Assembly (NCBI GenBank): GCA_023213395.1
Contig: CM041465.1
Location: forward strand, 79,925,741 to 79,989,740
DNA length: 64,000 nt
Reading direction: 5' to 3'
Source of the DNA: Cycas panzhihuaensis
Taxonomy: Eukaryota; Cycadophyta
In this document: in pieces, positions 12,085 through 25,422 of the stretch
Numbering within the stretch: position 1 is the first letter of the stretch
How the letters are laid out: every line of letters starts with the position of its first letter
Program-made: the position numbers and the translations under genes
Notes under the pieces: model-generated
Database searches by the model: none
Seen by the model: the letters and a program-made list of their open reading frames with translations, nothing else
Told to the model about the DNA's origin: nothing

Positions 12085-13030
12085 AGAAAGTTTGCTTCCA
12101 ATGTCAAGAAAGACTTTGAGAACATTTGATCTACATGCCCACAAGATTAAGATTTGAAGTACGCTATATCTATTTGTGATGAGGTTTTCATCAGTCTAGA
12201 AGTCATGCATTTGATTGACAAGTGTTGAAATGATGTGGTTTCATACCTTATTTTCGAGCATTGACGTAGTCAAACTCCTAATCTAAATGTCCTTTGCAAC
12301 ATAATAATGAAGTTATGGGCTTTCTTAGGTTTCATAGAAAAGATGGATTTTGATTATGTGGCTTTTAGGCACTAGGCACATGTGGAAAACCCATGTTTGG
12401 AGTATAAAACTAATTTTTCTATTTTACATGGATAAGGTGGATCAAACATACTTTCTTTCCCATCCCTCCTGGGTTCAACTATGATGGTTGTTATTTCCTT
12501 TTGGTTGTATCTCAAAGGATCAAAGTGCACAATATTGTTGCAAAAAAATCTTCCAAATAAATACAAGAAGGATTCATAGGGAATATGCTTTTTTTTGATG
12601 AAATTCAATGGTTTTGTGGCAAAACACATTGGTGAGATGGAAGGTATATTGTTAGAAGCAAAGGTTGGAGATTCTTTTGAGAAGCGTAGGGGTTTCTAGT
12701 TCTACACTATTGGGCAACATCAAGGTCTTGGTCTACTTGGAGAGCTATGGTGTGTTGTTGAAAAGGAAATTCTAGATAATGGTGAATTTGCTCCAAGAAA
12801 TTAAATTTGTCTTAATAAGTGAAGGCATACATTTCTTGTTGGCTCATTAAACTAGATGTTAGGCTCCGTCATGGCTAGAAATTATATGATTATGATTTTA
12901 AGTTTGTGAAAGCAAGTCTTGGTAAAGAAAATGAGACTCCTTATTATGAGGAAGTCACTCAAGTGGTTGTTATGTTTAGGCTATTAGAAGATAATTCTAT
13001 TGCAAGCCATCAATACTAGCTTCTAGATAA
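12085..13030 (+). pseudogene. tRNA 2-thiouridylase (MnmA/TRMU-type) pseudogene
   Basis: MnmA-type enzymes thiolate the wobble uridine of tRNAs; in plants they are nuclear-encoded (organelle targeting is inference here). Collinear readings, with stops marked *: KKDFENI*STCPQD*DLKYA (from 12,107), SQTPNLNVLCN (near 12,270, carrying the catalytic Cys of NPDVLCN), MDFDYVAFRH*AHVE (12,342), VDQTYFLSHPSW (near 12,431), NLPNKYKKDS*GICFF (near 12,549, with the second catalytic Cys in GICF), FVAKHIGEMEGILLEAKVGD (12,610), and F*FYTIGQHQGLGL (near 12,698). Further on come LRHG*KLYDYDF and VVVMFRLLEDNSIA, matching the C-terminal beta-barrel. At least eight in-frame stops and several frameshifts disable it. 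Most stops replace Trp, Gln or Tyr. The N-terminal PP-loop (SGGVDSS) is not found. No introns interrupt about 300 codons, which suggests a retrocopy. Confidence 0.85.
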
Positions 13031-13599
13031 ATTTTGGCACAAACTACCAATAGTGACTATACCTGTGATCTTGGCCCAATGTAAAAGACCTATACACCTA
13101 CAATTCTTTTGCCCTGAGCCTTATATAATATTTCAACTATGCACATGACCTTCAAGTGTGTATCTAGTTTGTTGTTCCAGGGAATAATCTTAGATCCGAT
13201 GAGGCATTTGATGCATCTTCACTATGCTAAGATACATGAGGTATTTAAGAGGCCCATTTACATGCTACCTTAAAGAAACTAGATGAGTTCATATAAGCAG
13301 ACACATGTAATGATGGTAGTAGCTCAAGAAGCCTACCTAACCAAATACTAAAATGAAGTTCCTAGTTGTTCGCTCTAAATGGAATCATGTGGATCTAATT
13401 GATGAAGTTTAGGCTAATGGTATGCTACCAATTTTGGCAAGAGGATTTAGCTAGTGTTTTTTTTTTGGCCCATTGAAGGTGGTTTAGAGTTAGGTTTCTT
13501 GGGTCACATACAATGGAGTGGAAGAAGTTAAGAAGGGATTTGCCTTCATATTTTCCATATGTTCAATCTTTCCAGACTTCAGTTACCCCATCAAGGTGA

Positions 13600-14510
13600 T
13601 AATCAATCCAATATTGATTGAAAGACAAATTGGTCTGCTAAGTGTTTTGGTCCCAATGGGAGGAGGTTTAAACACTTGACATTTTTGGATTTGGCATATA
13701 ATTTTGTTTGTTTATTCTAGTCATTTTTAATGATATATGCCTAGTCTACTAGTAATATTGGTAGAGCACCTTTACTAAAATGCTAGGCCCCCAACATTAT
13801 AAATATTATTGGTCCAACTTTGGGTATCGAAGCATTGAAGTACATTAGCTATCCTACCTAAGTTTTATCTAAGTCCTCAAAAAGTGATTCTATTAATGTT
13901 GATGAAAATAGTGTTTTATAGGATGAAATATACTTTGCTTGGATACATATGCACTTTTATTGTTGCTACCAGTGTATTTGCATTTGCATTTTTTAAGATT
14001 AGTTTGAAGACTATAAGCAAGCTTGCACATCCAAATGCATCATTGGGTTATGGTCTATGTCTTCTCAATTTCACATTGCATGGATTCACGAATGTAACTC
14101 AGGATGCTATAACAAAAAGGTATCCCAAAACAAATGCATGGGGTTTCATGCTAGGGATGAGTCTTTGGGGGAAAATCTACTCCACCCTTTATATGTTTGG
14201 ATGGTTGGGTGATGGTGGTTTTGAAGCAATGCAATTCTATAAGCTACACCCAAAATATGCATGGGATGTTTTGTTGTTCTACCTTTTTAGGGACATAATA
14301 CATAATTTCATTTGTATGACTATAAGTCAATTTGGTTCTTTGGTAAATACCATCATAACCACCACTCAAACATTTGTGATCATTATTGAATCATCATTAA
14401 CGAGTGGCAAACCGTTGTTGTTCATGTGATGGACTAGTTTATTCATGGTGTTTGGTTGGTCATTGTATCAAATCTTCAAGCAAAGCTACCTAAGCAAAAT
14501 TTGAGGGCCA
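13600..14510 (+). pseudogene. UDP-galactose/UDP-glucose transporter (UTR1 type) pseudogene
   Basis: Nucleotide-sugar transporter of the SLC35B1/UTR1 family (ER/Golgi, about ten membrane helices). Readable in order: SAKCFGPNGRRFKHLTFLDL (from about 13,632), F*SFLMIYA*S, then NIIGPTLGIEALKYISYPT (near 13,800), VLSKSSK, a one-base insertion at about 13,880, then LLMLMKIVFYRMKYTLLGY, ISKLAHPNASLGYGLCLLNF (near 14,015), DAITKRYPKTNAWGFMLGMS (near 14,105), FGSLVNTIITTTQTFV (near 14,330). The in-frame stop at 14,427 replaces the residue before WTSLFMVFGWSLYQI, the last helix. The 13,884-14,426 stretch alone is open for 181 codons. About 290 codons lie without an intron, so it is probably a processed copy. 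The extreme N-terminus is not clear. It lies about 570 bp downstream of the MnmA-type pseudogene, same strand. Confidence 0.9.
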
Positions 14511-16562
14511 TTATTTGAAGATTTTACTAGCATTGTGTAATAACAACTTCTTAAGCCATTAGCATGTTAAATTGACAAATGGGGAGGGCAATAAAGTGTT
14601 TTGAGAATATTTATTCTAGAACATCTATAATGGGAAATGATAGCATTGATGTAATCCTAAGACACACCATGGAACCTACCTTTCCCCTTATCTGGGTTTA
14701 GTATACATTGTACATGGAGTTAATTGATAGCCAAAGTGATGAATTGGTGAGTTTAAGTAAGGTGTAACAATAGCAATAGTCATAATGAAGATATGAGTTT
14801 GAAGGGGATTGCTCAATGGGAACAACTAGGCTCTTCAACATTTATCAATTAGTTTTTGGATCAAGGTTGTGGTTTGTTATCGTTAATAGCTCTGAGTACC
14901 TTAGTCAATCAATCAAACTTTGTTTTCCCTAGTATGGTCTTTCCCACAATTCACTTTCTACACTAGTGAAGGTACATGGTCATCGGATTGAATGATGCTT
15001 GATGAAATTGAATATCTTTTCACATTAGTGACATCTCATGAGCAAACAATTATTGCAAGAGTTAATTCCATGTGTTCTCACATTTAGAAAGATGGTCATG
15101 CACTGTATGAATCGTTGTTTATTACAAAATTTGAACACTCAAGTATAGGTTATGTTTCAAGAAAAGCTATCCAAGTAGAAGATGATGCTAGAAAATATTT
15201 CTAACAACTATTGCCATTGCAATCAAAGATGCAAAAATGCCACACGGTATACCTAAGGGTGTGAAAATGGTTTATTTTAAGGGTCCCAGAAGGTAGTTAT
15301 AGTTGGTTAGTGGTTATAGTTAGTTGGTAGTTCATAGTCAATTGGAAGATAGTTGCATATACCTTCTTATAACACATATAACAATCATTCTTCTCCTTAG
15401 GTACTTGTCCTTAGCTTCTCTTAACTTCATCATCCTTCTTTTTGCCTTGTTTCCTATTTTTGTTCATCCCTCCCTAAGTCACTTCCTCCTTCTTTCAAGC
15501 TACAAAGTGGGAGACAATTTTTTATAAAATGGTTTAGTACCTCCTCGATTGCTCAATCTAGATCATCTTTGGGTTCTTGTTTCGAGTTTTGATGTATTTT
15601 TAAAGAAGTGCTAATTATAGCTACTTTCATGCGTATGTGCTTATCAAACTTGCTATGTAATAAACTTCTATTATTCTATTTATATGTGTTTAATGAAAGC
15701 AAGTATTATAGATTTATGATGGCAACCAAACTCTCTTGCCCCCCTTTGTATTTGTGGTTTTTTCATACTCCTTTTCCATTTTTTCCTTTTATTATCAATA
15801 ATTTCATTCTCTTTTAATTTTACTAGTGATGATGATGTTGTACCCTATGATGCATGTAATATATGTATCATGTCTATTTGATAGCTTCTACCTTGTGTTT
15901 TAGCAACTGGTTATTGGGAATTCAGCCCTCATTGCTTGAGTAGGCGCTTACTCATTTCTTTAGCTTTCCTAACTTTAGAATGTTTTGCAAACCGGTTCTT
16001 TACTTTCTAAATCATATATTTGGAGAAACAAAAAAATTCAGTCTAACACTTCTCTTACACAATAGGTCATTATGACCTCATTATGCCCATACCAATAGCC
16101 TTCACACTATTTAAGACTCCATCTAATTATTTGTCCTATATTCCCTTGTCAGAAAAATGCTAAGTATAATTGAGATTATGGACCTACCATTAACATCCTT
16201 GCATCCTAGTTATTTAGGTACACCACATGCATAAGCATTTGTCTACTAGATCAATTTTAAGAATAGTTTCATTATAGGCTTGGGATCTCAACTTCATAGC
16301 TTACCTAATCCATATGTGTCTATCATATTAAGGGTAATACATTTGCAAATGGGTTCTATTGAAACACCTTCAAGCAAATAATTGATATATTTATATGATA
16401 CTTAGTGTGTATGATTTTTCCAACTATTAGAGGACTTCAACATGGGTATAATGCTTGAGATCTTTATATCAATAAATCTTTGCTTACCTCTATTTATTGC
16501 TTCAAAAAAAAAATCAAGGTGTTTAATAATCAAATCTTGGCCACTGATGATCATTCCATCAT
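14511..16562. other. Unassigned AT-rich stretch
   Basis: No transposon domain, RNA gene or host-gene motif recognised on either strand. Short open frames at 15,324-15,817 are hydrophobic because of T-rich composition and show no family signature. A plus-strand reading near 15,000-15,180 (IEYLFTLVTSHEQTI) might be a host-gene fragment, but I cannot name it. Confidence 0.4.
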
Positions 16563-16575
16563 CTCTGATACTAAA

Positions 16576-16921
16576 TGTTAGAAATACAATCGCACTTTAA
16601 TAACATGATAGAAAATTGCATAAATTCTCATATATTATTAAAAATATTATATAAAAATCTATGAAGTCGTGATAAAGAAAGAAACATGTACCGAAATAAA
16701 CTACAAAAGAATGGTGGAAGAATGATCAATCTTTATCTATTGCATTAGATAAGGTATACATTTATAGATACGGTCCACCTTATAATAGTCTAATGATATT
16801 AGAGAACCTCCAACATAATATAAAATACAAGCCTAATAAAACAATTCGTTAAATGTGTGGGTGCATTTTAATAAACATACATTTTAATAATGGTCACAAA
16901 TTAATGATCTATATAAGTGTA
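16576..16921 (-). repeat. LTR-like fragment with primer-binding site (minus)
   Basis: Starts tgttagaaatac after a degraded primer-binding site complement (ctctgatacta, 16,563-16,573) and two spacer bases. A pyrimidine run ctcctcctta at 16,922-16,931 could be a purine-tract complement at the other end. No partner LTR found, so the right boundary is uncertain. Confidence 0.45.
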
Positions 16922-17199
16922 CTCCTCCTTAAGATGATTATGTACAACATTTAAAACACAATTATTATAATAATCATGGATTAACCATAGATAAAACATT
17001 ATTCTCTAATAATAAATGTAGATAACCTATTAAAATCTTTGAAGCTTAATTTTATCCATGTCTTAAGGGCGAAGTGTTTCAAGTAAGGGAAGCATTTAAT
17101 ATAGATAATTAGGAGTTGATGACACATATTAAATAGGGTTTTATATTATTAAGCATTAGTATGTAAAGGCCTGGATTAGGTTAATCTATAAAGGTAATG

Positions 17200-17969
17200 T
17201 GTTAGCATGTGTCATAACCTTAAGAAATTAAATAATCTTGGTTTTGTTCTTTAGGCATAAGGAAATATGTACTTTATTATATAGACATAAGGAGAATTTA
17301 GTATATATAGCCTCTAGTCTTTTATATTAAAAAAAACATTAGGGAATTATTGTCTTTAAGAGAATTCTTTTTCATCTTTTCTTCTCTTCTTTGAAGATAT
17401 GTTGAAAGTTCTTTGAATCTATTATTGTATATTCTGCTTGTTTTTACTATTACTATTGTTTTATATAATAATCCAATTACGATTTTTTACATTAGTAATT
17501 TATTTTCTTGATAGAAAACAAAGTATCTAACTTGTTGTTATTTAGACATACACTTTAAATTTATCCAAATCCCAAAAAGCCTTAATAATGAGCACACATA
17601 ATCACCTTTTTTTATAAGCCTCAACTATTTATGTTTATTAGGAATAATGTTTACTTTAGGCATTTAGTATTTATTGAGGTGTATTTGTTCGTACATATGT
17701 GTCTATAGGGCTAACATTTTAGTTTTGCAACTCGTATTATCTTAGTAACTCCTCTTCTATTCCTAGTATTTCTCTTTATAACCACCAATATCACTTATGT
17801 ATAAAATTATATCATATCTATTTATATTGATTAATGAAAATTTGAGAGCTTATTGAGAATTTGATTAAATACTTAAGTACTTTGAAATTGTTGCTAATTG
17901 TGTCTTTATTATGTCATTACTCTATCAAAACTTTAATTATTTATGGGTTTTATAGTCAACTTTCTAACA
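17200..17969 (+). repeat. 5' LTR of a copia element
   Basis: Begins tgttagcatg and ends tttctaaca, giving the inverted ends TGTTAG/CTAACA. It is followed at once by tggtattagaatag, an initiator Met-tRNA-type primer-binding site. A possible TATA box, tatatatag, lies near 17,302. No 3' partner is present because the element is truncated at about 21,620. The left boundary is inferred from the inverted repeat only. Confidence 0.55.
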
Positions 17970-17983
17970 TGGTATTAGAATAG
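17970..17983 (+). other. Primer-binding site
   Basis: tggtattagaatag, close to TGGTATCAGAGC. Directly follows the LTR end CTAACA. Confidence 0.65.
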
Positions 17984-18989
17984 TGAAGTTCCTTTAGTCA
18001 TGAAGACTGATGAGGGTGAATACTTATAACTTATGTCTTTAAGAGTGTGGCACTTTTTGACCTCAATTGACACCTATTTTCTCAATAGTTTGAAGCTAAA
18101 GAATGGAGACAAAGATAAGATGGTAAATTCTATCAGTGGATAATGCAAAATTCATGAATATTTGTATGTAATATCCTTTCATTTATTTTTGTTTACTATT
18201 TGAAGATCATTGTGCTACTTTCAACAACATTGAGCATAGTTTTCTATATTTTAAGGCTTGTTTTTTGAGATTGATTTGGTTTGTAAGGCTATTATATGCC
18301 TCAAAACTCTATTAAGCTTCTATATGCAGGTTTGCTTTATGTTTTTACTAAGTAGAAACTTAGTTGTGCACTTAGTTTTTAAGTTAAGCATCGCTTTAAG
18401 TTATGGTAACTTGTTAGCCATTTTTGAGCTCACTTCTCACTTATTTCTTGTGTTCTGAAGCTACAAATATATCATTAATAATAGGTAGAAGGTTTGGCAA
18501 GAGGAGGCAACTTTGTTATGAGCTTTTTGAAGCCAAAATAGTGTTGAATAATTTAGTGGGAAATGACACTTCTTTGGGTAATTCATTTTGTTTTTTCAAA
18601 TGTTTAAATGAAATTCAAGCATTTCAAAGAGGTGTTTAATATCTGCTTCTTTAGGATCTTAGCAACTAGTTTTGTAGTAATTACCTATGAGCCTACTATA
18701 ATAAAAAGGTACTAAATCCTTCAAGACTGGTTTCTTAATTAAAAGACTAGTTTCTTAATTGAACATGTTAATTTGTGCATTTCATATCCATGTTTATTAA
18801 AAAAAACATTAAAATTTTATTTTAAAAAGCCTTTTCATAGTTTTTTTGCACATAATTACCATTTCTAGCTCCTTATGAGATTACTAATAGCATTAACATT
18901 TTTGGTTCCTTGCATGGTGTCCAAGTTTACACAAAATTTATTTTAAATTGGCTCCCTATGTGGTGACTAATACATATTTATTATTTTAT

Positions 18990-21620
18990 TAAATGATAGG
19001 TGTAAGCATCTCCGGGTTTATATTATTAGATGCCCATAAGATGAAAAGGTAGAACTATGCACTTTGGAAATTTAGGATTTCTAACATTTTAGCACTAAAG
19101 AAACTAATAAAAATAGTTGATGGCGTAAGAGCACTCAAGATCAACTTGAGGGATTCCAATAGAAGGACAAAGAAACTTTGGCATTTATTGGGATGTCTAT
19201 TTTACATGAATTTATTATGTATGTACAAGGGACAACTGCATCCCAAGAGACTTGAAAAATTCTATAATAGTTGTGTGAATTAAAAAATGAGACCCTTGTT
19301 TTATGCCTTGCAAATCAATTGTGTTCCCTTAAGATAAGACCTATAATATTTGTAACTTTACACCTCAAAAAATTAAAAGAGATCATATATTAGTTGGTAG
19401 TTATAGGAGAGAAGGTCAATAATAGGGAATAAGTGTCCATCACCCTAAATAGTTTTCATTGGGGATTTCATGTGTTTATAATAAATTTAAGTGTAACAGA
19501 GAGAACTCTGTCAATATCATTTGTAAAATTGTGTGGGTTGCTCCTACATGGGGAGCAACACATACTTTTCTATGATATTAGAGATGATGTAGCACTAAAA
19601 GTGAAAGCTAAGGATAAGTAGACATAGAAAATACACACTTAACAATGCTCTTATACCTTGCCTTATTTTTATATGGTAAAAATAAATCCAAACATGAAAA
19701 CATTTAACATTAGCTCTAGAAACAACATTATCAACAACAACAAAAGAAACTCTTTTGCTTTTATTATAGTAAATACTATTATATTATTAAAAACTATTGT
19801 AAAAAGAAAGATAATAAGAGTAAGAAGAAAATATTAGGAAACTTTTCTTTTGAAGAAGATAAGGAAGTCCATATAATTTTCATGGATAATGCCTAAGATG
19901 AAAGAGGAAGGAACTTGGTTGATTGATTTAGGGGCAACGGAATACATATCCTTTAGACATAAATGGTTTAAAGACATTTGTAATTATAATGATATGGACT
20001 TGCTAGAGGATAACAAGTATCAAGTTGAAGGATAAGACAGTGTCATTTTCAAGACAAGTAAGGGATTTAATAGAATAAAAAATGTTTTGTATGCTTCCAC
20101 ATTAAAAAGTAACATGTTATCTATCAATTATATAATTAAAATAGACCTCAAGGCTGAATTTGACATAAATAACTCTAAGATCATGGATGGTGATAGTGTT
20201 ATTTCTTAAGGAAGAGAAGGTGATTGCTTATATAAGTTATCCTATATACTTGAGGATGACTTCGCCATCAACGACACAAGCAATCATTTGTGGCATAGCT
20301 AATATAATCATCTCAATTATTTTGACTTCAAGCTACTTAGAATATTAAACATAGAAAATGGATTACCATTAGTGTAGAACAACAATGGAAGTTTTAAAGT
20401 TTATGCACTTAGCAATCAACATAGGAAAAAAATTATGAAGAGTTAATGGAGAGGAAGGGAGAAGCTAGAGTTAGTCCGTAGTAACTTCTGTAAACTACTT
20501 TTCATAGAATCATTTATAAGTGCTTATTACTTCATGACCTTTATTGGCAACTTTATTAAGAAGATATGAATATATCTCCTAAAGCATAAGTCCCAAGATT
20601 TTTATATATTTAAGCAATTCAAGGCTAAATAAAACAACCTCTTAATATCGAAAATCAAAACGTTGAGAAGTGATAGTGATGGAAAGTATAAATTTAAAGA
20701 GTTTATGTAGTTTTACAAGGAGGTAGGTATCATGAGACAATTCATGACTACTTATATATTATAATAAAATGATACAACAGAAAGGAAAAATATAACTATA
20801 GTAGATATAGCCTAATGCATGATAAAAGTAAAAAAGTATCTCTCTTGGTTATTAGGGTGAAACAATCACCATTACAATATACTTGTTAAATAAAAGTCCT
20901 ACCAAAGTAGTTAAGGCCATGACACCTAAGAAAGTTTGGATTTGATGGAAACCATTTGTGAGTCATCTTTGTGTTTTTGGAAGCACCACCTATACCCATA
21001 TTCTAGAACAAAGTAGGAAGAAGGTGGATGACAAAAGTAGAAACTATGTACTTAAGGGTTTTATTAAGAATTCCAAATCCTATAGATTTTTTGATTTCAC
21101 AAAAAAAGAGATTGTGATCAACATATCTATTACATTTGATGAACATGATTACAAAGATGATAAAATTGAAGTTAAAGATGAAATTATAAGTTCAAGTGTA
21201 GGTATAAATGTTGATATACCTAAATCAAGTCCTAAGGGTTAAAATATAGGTGTACAAAGTCTAAGGTCTCTAAGTCCATCACTTACATAATCATTACATG
21301 GGTTTTCACACAAATTGCATAAGTGGTATAAATAAAGCATTAGAGATTCATCAATTGGAGAGATAAATATTAATGAATAGGTGAAGACCAAATCACAAAA
21401 TAAACAGAAGACTCACTTTTCTTTTATGTCTAATATGTTAAGCTTATAAGAGTTAAATTTATTTACAAAGCAAAGGATAAAGTTGAATGGAAGAATGCTA
21501 TTGAGAAGGAATATAAGGGGGCTTAGTAAATCTTTTGATTGATGAAAAACTAATTGGTCATAGATGGGTCTATAAAATTAAGTTTCATCTTAATGGATCA
21601 ATTAACAAGTACTATTGACA
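18990..21620 (+). mobile_element. Ty1/copia gag-pol remnant, truncated in RT
   Basis: Order: gag (NYALWKFRISNILALKKLIK near 19,052; VSITLNSFHWGF near 19,433); a ruined zinc knuckle (CFYYSKYYYIIKNY near 19,755, two Cys and the His lost); protease WLIDLGATEYIS near 19,916, with DLG replacing the catalytic DSG; pre-integrase NHLWHS near 20,281; integrase LRSDSDGKYKFKEF near 20,662 and TTERKN near 20,774; WxPFVSHLCVFGSTTY near 20,948; then the first part of RT (HRWVYKIKFHLNGSINKY-like, near 21,560). Pol stops at about 21,617, next to an AT repeat. Many stops are at former Gln codons. The LTR at 17,200 and its primer-binding site probably belong to this element. The 1 kb leader 17,984-18,989 holds nothing recognisable. 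Confidence 0.85.
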
Positions 21621-21644
21621 TGTGATGTCAGTATTATTATCAAT

Positions 21645-21645
21645 A

Positions 21646-21684
<39 letters not shown>
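21645..21684. repeat. (AT)n microsatellite
   Basis: About 20 AT units, adjacent to the point where the copia RT is cut off. Confidence 0.95.
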
Positions 21685-21686
<2 letters not shown>

Positions 21687-22463
21687 CTTGTAAATAATCT
21701 GAGTATAGATAATTCATAAAAGGGGTTTCCACATAAATATATATTTGTTGTATTTTATTTTTATAATTTATTTGCTTCATTCATAATCCTGTATGCAAGA
21801 TTCTACATGATATCAAAGTAATGTTCATTCCCAATTAAGCTAGGTTGATTGTGTATGATTTCATAGCCAACGAGGTCATCAAGAAAGAACCTCAAAGGTA
21901 CATTTCATGACAGACATGCGAAGTAGTAAAAGAAAGTAACAAACATTATAGGTAATAGTATGCTAAATATTAGAGACACTAGCATGTTGAAATCTATGAA
22001 CCCCAATAAATAGAGCCTTAGAAATTTCCAATGTAGAAGATTATAATTTTACCCATTGTAGAAAAGTGGTGGAGGTCTTGTAGGGAGGTGAAAACTTTGT
22101 ATCATTATGTAAATACTACTATAGATGGAAAGGCCTTCTCTACAATGAGTAGTTTATGAGATACTGGCATGCATATTGCCCTTCAAGATAGAGATCTAGA
22201 GTATAAACTAGGTGCTATGATGTTTATATATATTTGGCACTTGTATTTGATAGAGGGACAAAAGAATGAAGTACTAGCCATCATTTTCCTATGTTTCATA
22301 TAATATTTAAAATATAATGCATTATCATGCATGTGAAAGTTATGATATTTTTAGTCAAAGTCTTTGAGCTTGGTGAAATGTAACAATTTAATGGTTTTAT
22401 TTTTCTATAGTTTTGTTTGTTATATTTCATTCCTAAATATTTGCAATCCAAAAAGAAAATTAG
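21685..22463 (+). other. Unassigned, with possible LTR end
   Basis: At 21,807 the sequence atgatatcaaagtaatg resembles a decayed TGGTATCAGAGCAATG primer-binding site, which would make the 100-120 bp before it an LTR end. It bears no visible likeness to the LTR at 17,200. The rest has no recognisable content. Confidence 0.35.
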
Positions 22464-22863
22464 TGTTGGGGGAAATGTGGGTCCTGTTAAAACATCTAAC
22501 AACACCTTATTGTATTATATTTTATATGTATTATGTACCTATTGTAACATAGGGTGAGACCCCCTTTGTAAATTAAATTATAATTTGTATTATGGTTGGG
22601 TCTGCCTATTTGTCACTTAGTTAGCCAATCAGATTATTTATATTTGAGCTTTGTATGCTTATAAATTAAGCATGATCTCTCTCATTTGTATATTGACTTT
22701 TGATATACACAGAAGCTTTGCCAAAATTCAATCACACAGTGTAAACAATTTATCCGTAGCACCTTCATGCAATCAATTTACAGTGTTGTAGTGTATTAAT
22801 CTTTATTTTCTAATTTATTATTTGCATGCATATAAATTTATGATCTTGTTAATTAATTTGGCA
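22464..22863 (+). repeat. 5' LTR of a second copia element
   Basis: 400 bp, starting tgttgggggaaatg and ending taatttggca, followed immediately by the primer-binding site tggtattagagctag (22,864-22,878). It has a possible TATA region (tataaattaag near 22,661). Probably the 5' LTR of the element whose gag is at 25,423-26,400; no 3' LTR was seen. Confidence 0.7.
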
Positions 22864-22878
22864 TGGTATTAGAGCTAG
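22864..22878 (+). other. Primer-binding site
   Basis: tggtattagagctag differs at one position from the 12-base TGGTATCAGAGC site. It joins the LTR end without a gap. Confidence 0.8.
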
Positions 22879-23400
22879 TTATGTGTATTTTATCTAGTTA
22901 TTTGTGAGTTTGGCTGAGAAATGGTGGCTCGCTCGTCAATAACAACACCCTGTTTACCTTAGTTTCTGCAGTTTTTTGCTTAGTTTTAGAGTTTTTTAAT
23001 ATATCTAATATGTTGAAGTCATTATGTGATGCATCTATCACCATTTATAGCTTGACTAACTAATAGAAATCCTTTGTCCTCACTACTACAGTTTCATACA
23101 AAAATAATATGTCGTCTCTGTTGTTCTCCATCATTCAATCTCCATTTCAACATTTTCATCGATCGTGCATGTTGAATCTTGCTACCCGATAATTGATCTC
23201 CTTCCAGACTACTCTGAGGCTCTTCCTATAGTCCTCTAAGCAATTTTCACTCGATTTAATTAAGTTTTGGTTCATTTTTAGTTGTGGCTCCTCTTCACCT
23301 ATCATCACCCATTTTCCACTCATTGGAACTTTGTTCAGCCTTGTGTGACCTCATGTAGCCCTAGATCTAGTGGATATCAGTCATCTAGAAGAAAAATGAT

Positions 23401-24026
<626 letters not shown>

Positions 24027-25422
24027 ACATAGTTGGAGCTTGATTTAATCTAATTTGGATTTGTTTTATATTTATGGGAGGTGTTTTTCTAATAACCATT
24101 AGTCATATGTGCTTCCCTCATGACTGGCGGCTTAATCTAAAAAAGGGATGGACTTCAAATTTCCATAAGCTCTATTAAATATTTTCTTCAAATTCAAAAA
24201 GTTTATTTGTTATTAGATAGTGATTTCAAATCTGCTAGCCCCTTAGTTGCCCAATAGTTAGTTATATAATGACCTATTGAGATCTGGGGATAATCATTGA
24301 AGGGGGCTTAAGACAAATCTCTACTATTTCACCTTCATAAAGAGTTCACTGCACTGTTTTAGATATAACTTTTCAATGAGTGGTTCGTTTTATGCACCAT
24401 TAAAACCGTTGGAATCTAAACTCAAATCTCTACAATTTAGAGCTAGGTTTAGTTACTTTTGAATAGATCTTCAAGGGTTTATAAGTAGAAAAAACATACC
24501 CTTTTATTTGATCTATTATAAGTCCTTTTCCACTAATTAAAGGTTTGTTTTTTAGTTTGAAAGGCTTTTAATAGCTGAATGCTATTTATTTATGCTTGAT
24601 TTACTATCCTATCTAGTTCTTTGCTAACTTGTGCTTGTGAATTATGGTTGTAGATGCACTTCTTATGTGAAGGAGGTTGATCTCACCTTTGAACCAAGCA
24701 CTTTAAAAGAGAACTCTAAACACTTTCATTTCTTTTAATTTATTATTTTTTTAGTCTCCTTGCTTTTATTTCATAAAAGGAACCCTCTTTCTAAATAAGA
24801 ACACATTTTAAAATCAATTTCAACTCAAAAAATAAAAAAAGATAACTCTTAATTTAAAATACAACTTTACTAACCTTGCAAGGGGAATGATTAGGACCCT
24901 TGAAGTTACCACTTTGCACACGCTGGTGGTTCTTCTCAAATTCTATGGATATTAAAGAAACCCACTAGTTATAAGGTGTATTAAGTGATAGTTTAAGGTA
25001 TTAAACCCTACCTTAGAGTTTGGAGATCAGGCTAGACCTGGAGAGGGTGAGTGCCTTGGTTTATAATTCTCAACCAGATCTATCGCTAAGCATAAGTCTG
25101 ACAAAGGTGGATCAATAAATCAAGGGTATCTTTAACCTTCTTAGCAACCCATGTACTAAGGTATATAGAGCTTAGAGCTCATGTATTAGTATATAGAATC
25201 CCTAATTTATTGCTTGTTGGTAGGTACCATTAGACATAATAGTAACCGAGGGCTTCCTTAAGACCCTTAAACTTAACATTCTAGTTTAACGGCCCCCTCA
25301 AGTAGATAGGACACCAAAATGACACTTTAAAATGACAATACAAATGCTTTTATCCAACACCATTAAACTTAAAAGAATAAATAATTTCATAGCTTGGAAG
25401 AAATAAATAAAAAACCTCCTAA
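24027..25422 (+). other. Probable copia leader, unassigned
   Basis: No domain recognised. Lies between the LTR/primer-binding site at 22,464-22,878 and gag at 25,423, and so is best read as an unusually long or internally expanded leader of that element, or as leader plus later insertions. Confidence 0.4.

Noticed and set aside
15324-15817. Hydrophobic short open frames suggesting membrane proteins
   Set aside because: T-rich DNA gives Phe/Leu/Ile-rich readings by composition; no family motif and no promoter context.
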